Below are positions 61,680-64,000 of a stretch of DNA of 64,000 bases, piece after piece (position 1 is the first letter of the stretch; every line of letters starts with the position of its first letter). The translations under genes were made by a program, and so were the position numbers. The notes below the pieces were generated by a model, which saw nothing but the letters and a program-made list of their open reading frames with translations, made no database searches and was not told where the DNA came from. The DNA is from Eublepharis macularius (lineage: Eukaryota > Chordata > Lepidosauria > Squamata > Eublepharidae). Location: the NCBI RefSeq assembly GCF_028583425.1, contig NC_072795.1, positions 12,671,001-12,735,000 of the forward strand. Direction: 5' to 3'.

Positions 61680-62395
61680 CCCCACCAATAAACTGGTTGC
61701 CCAACAGAAAATCCTAATTCTACTTCATTATGCTTAGAGGCTCCCCTTTCTACAGCGGGAATCCAAATTCGAGGCCTAAGTGGTTACATGCAAATAAGTT
61801 CACTAACTTAGTAACACAAATAGTTTAACTCTTTCATGACTGAAATGGAAACGCTTCCAGTCAGTCACATTAAAAGGGAAAGGCGCAATTCAACAGTCTG
61901 TCAAAGTGCCTCAAAAAACGGGGCACTAAAAATCCCGCCCCGTTTCTAAAAAAAATTTTCCGCATATTTGTGCTATATCATTTTTCTATTATACCAATGT
62001 TGTGCTGGGCCAACCATGATAGGTAGCAGAGGTTTCCTGCCCATGGCAGAATAGCGCTATAGCGCTATAAGGCTGATGTTTTGTAAAAAAAAAAAAATTA
62101 CTTTGAGGCTTAATTGCGGTTTGCGCTGGGCCTTGTGGGAGTGTAGGGCAGGAGAATCAGCGTTAGGTGAGACAGATGATCGGGGAGAGTGAGCATTTTG
62201 GTGTTGCAAAGCGTTCATAGTCGATCCAGGGCATTCACATGGAAGTGGATAAAGATGACATAAAGAGTCACAAAGCATGAATTGGGGAGAATGGAGAAAT
62301 CGCAAGAGAGCCGGAATAAGGTGAGCATTCAGTGGGAGATGGCGCTAGTTTGGTGCTAAATTTATGGCCATGTGACGACGGCCACTGTATGGAAA
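61680..62395. other. Intron 3 stretch, nothing assigned
   Basis: Contains the tandem palindromic word atagcgctat at about 62051-62067 followed by an A run. No frame or repeat family recognised. Confidence 0.35.
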
Positions 62396-62510
62396 TGTCC
62401 TTGATATTGATTGTACTAATCTCACACTATATAATCCGCCTTGAGTCTCAGTGAGAAAGGCAGACTATAAATGAAATATATATATATATAAATAAAGAAA
62501 TATTTCATGG
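62396..62510 (+). mobile_element. LINE/SINE 3' tail with TA repeat
   Basis: tataatccgccttgagtctc, agtgagaaaggcagactata and aatgaaatatatatata. Confidence 0.5.
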
Positions 62511-63828
62511 GTTCACATCAGGCCAAGGGGCCTCACCTTCATACCTCTGAATCACCTATTGCATCAAAGAAGAAATTGTCAATCTTTGAACTGTGTCACC
62601 CGAGAAGGAAAAACAACACCAAAACAAAACAAAACGGGATATGTTGCAGTGAGCTGGGCTTTCCTTGAGTCTCTTCTCCCTGCCAAGGGTTGATCCAACC
62701 CAGACTTGCTAAAAAAGAAGGCGACCAAGTCTGCACCCACAGTACATGGTGGTCTGGAGCGCGGAGGGTTTCTCTTGCAAAATCAAGGCCTCGCCTATGT
62801 GAACAAGGGCCAAGGGTGGGAGCTTCGAAAAACAAAATGAAACTGAAATAATTCAGCCTCGAAAACTGCACACAAGTGAGTCACACACGTCGCTGGCTGT
62901 TACCGCACAGAATTCTTGGCAGGGGCACATTCATAGTTAGGCAAAAAACCCTGAACAATTCCTGCCCGGCCAAAAAGCTGGAGTCTCCTCTATGAACAGC
63001 ATCCCTAGAGGAGCCAGGATTTGGGGTAGTTTCTTAGCAACACTGTTTGCAAAACCAGGGCTCCGGTCTCCCATCCGTTCCAAGATAATATCTTTTCTTT
63101 AGGTTAGGATTCCCAATTAGACACCAATAATATCTGGGTATTCTTCCTGTTCAAGGTCCCTGCCAACTTTCCAACCAGCATGTCAGCATTTTAAACCTTT
63201 TCCAAATTCTCCGGGTTGTTTTTTCCCCCTGCCCTAGGAGAGAGCGAGAGTGAGAGCGAGAAAAGAGTGGCAGACACAACTGACCCTGGAGATAAATTAA
63301 AACCATCACATCCTATTGTCCGGCAACCCTGCAATTTCGTTCAAGGCAGCAATCAGGTTCGCCAGGCAAGTGCTGGGCTTTTTGAACCTCTCCCATCCTT
63401 CTTCTATAAGTGCTTACAGATGGAGTGGAGCTACAAGCGCCTGAACTTCAGATGAGGTGGCACCTCGCATTTTAAGCTATTTTTCCAAGGTGATTTTGAT
63501 TTATGGAGGCATTATCCCTTAGGCTGACCGGTCTAATTCCACCTCATAGCTTTTTTTTGTTTGAGGTGGCTGGTGAGGGAAGAAAGAAAGACAGGAAAAA
63601 CTCAAGAAGCAGCATGGTGACGGAAACCAGAAAACTGAATTAAGGTTGAGAAAGTGCTCAATTGCCACATTACCTGGCTGGTGCCTATTATTTGACTAAA
63701 ATCCAATCCAAGAAACTTTGCTTGAAATTCACTTATCGCCACGTCAAGCCTAAATTAAAGACGGCCTTGAATTTACCTCACACGACATTTCCACTACTGA
63801 CTGTACCTGGATGTCTGCTCTTTCGAGA

Positions 63829-64000
63829 GTTCAGGTTGGGAAATTCCTGGAGAATTTGCAGATGGAGTCTGAGGAGGGCAGAATTTGAGGAGGGGAGGGA
63901 CGTCAGCAGGGTCTAATAGCACAGAGTCCACCCTCCAAAGCAGCCATTTTCTCCACGGGAACTGATCTCAGTAGTCTGGTGAACAGTTGCAATTCTGGGA
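63829..64000 (+). mobile_element. hAT-type MITE, GGTTGCCA family (cut by window end)
   Basis: ttcaggttgggaaattcctg, gtcagcagggtctaatagca, gtccaccctccaaagcagcc, ccattttctccacgggaact; continues beyond 64000. Confidence 0.7.

Larger units (their letters stand above)
41658..64000 (-). other. EPHB3: EPHB3 intron 3 (over 22 kb, continues past window)
   Basis: No frame in this stretch encodes the Eph ligand-binding exon (about 220 residues uninterrupted), the short exon 2 or a signal peptide. The region upstream of exon 4 is therefore intron 3, or exons 1-3 are rearranged. It holds SINEs, hAT MITEs, foldback elements and a CR1 fragment listed separately. Confidence 0.7.

Noticed and set aside
41658..64000. 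EPHB3 exons 1-3
   Set aside because: No minus-strand frame resembles the ephrin-binding domain, so I do not place them in this window.

Overview
This window looks like nuclear DNA from a vertebrate, most likely a squamate reptile (lizard or gecko type). It holds part of one multi-exon gene with vertebrate splice sites. The rest is dense in short interspersed repeats: tRNA-headed and 5S-rRNA-headed SINEs, CR1, L1 and L2-like LINE tails, hAT-type MITEs and foldback elements. The species assignment is an inference from repeat style. No bacterial, plasmid or phage features are present.

The only host gene I can support is the 3' two thirds of an Eph receptor tyrosine kinase, best matched to EPHB3, on the minus strand. 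Thirteen coding exons, numbered 4 to 16 by comparison with the usual Eph gene layout, run from 41657 down to the stop codon at 26550-26552. They encode in order the cysteine-rich EGF-like segment, two fibronectin III domains, the transmembrane helix, the juxtamembrane [10 protein letters not shown] segment, the tyrosine kinase, the SAM domain and a C-terminal PDZ ligand ending VQV. All exon phases join (2141 coding nt, about 713 codons). Exons 1-3 (signal peptide and ephrin-binding domain) are not here and must lie beyond 64000, so intron 3 exceeds 22 kb. A likely 3' UTR runs to an AATAAA near 25320.

From 1 to about 25.3 kb is the region downstream of the gene. It is mostly repeats. The main object is a three-level nest at 2000-6269: a GGTTGCCA-type hAT MITE, split by a second hAT element (2129-6151, 8-bp duplication gttataat), itself split by a 3.6-kb foldback hAT-like element (2391-5999, 8-bp duplication gtgacaaa) whose two arms of about 1.75 kb are near-identical inverted copies carrying internal tandem repeats. 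A probable non-autonomous Helitron lies at 14838-15356.

From 41.7 to 64 kb is intron 3 of the gene, filled with SINEs, MITEs, a CR1 fragment, several hairpin elements and stretches where I recognise nothing. Eight foldback elements with GGCCG-type ends, six of them with exact 3-bp target duplications, are scattered through the window, one of them 128 nt past the exon 4 splice donor.
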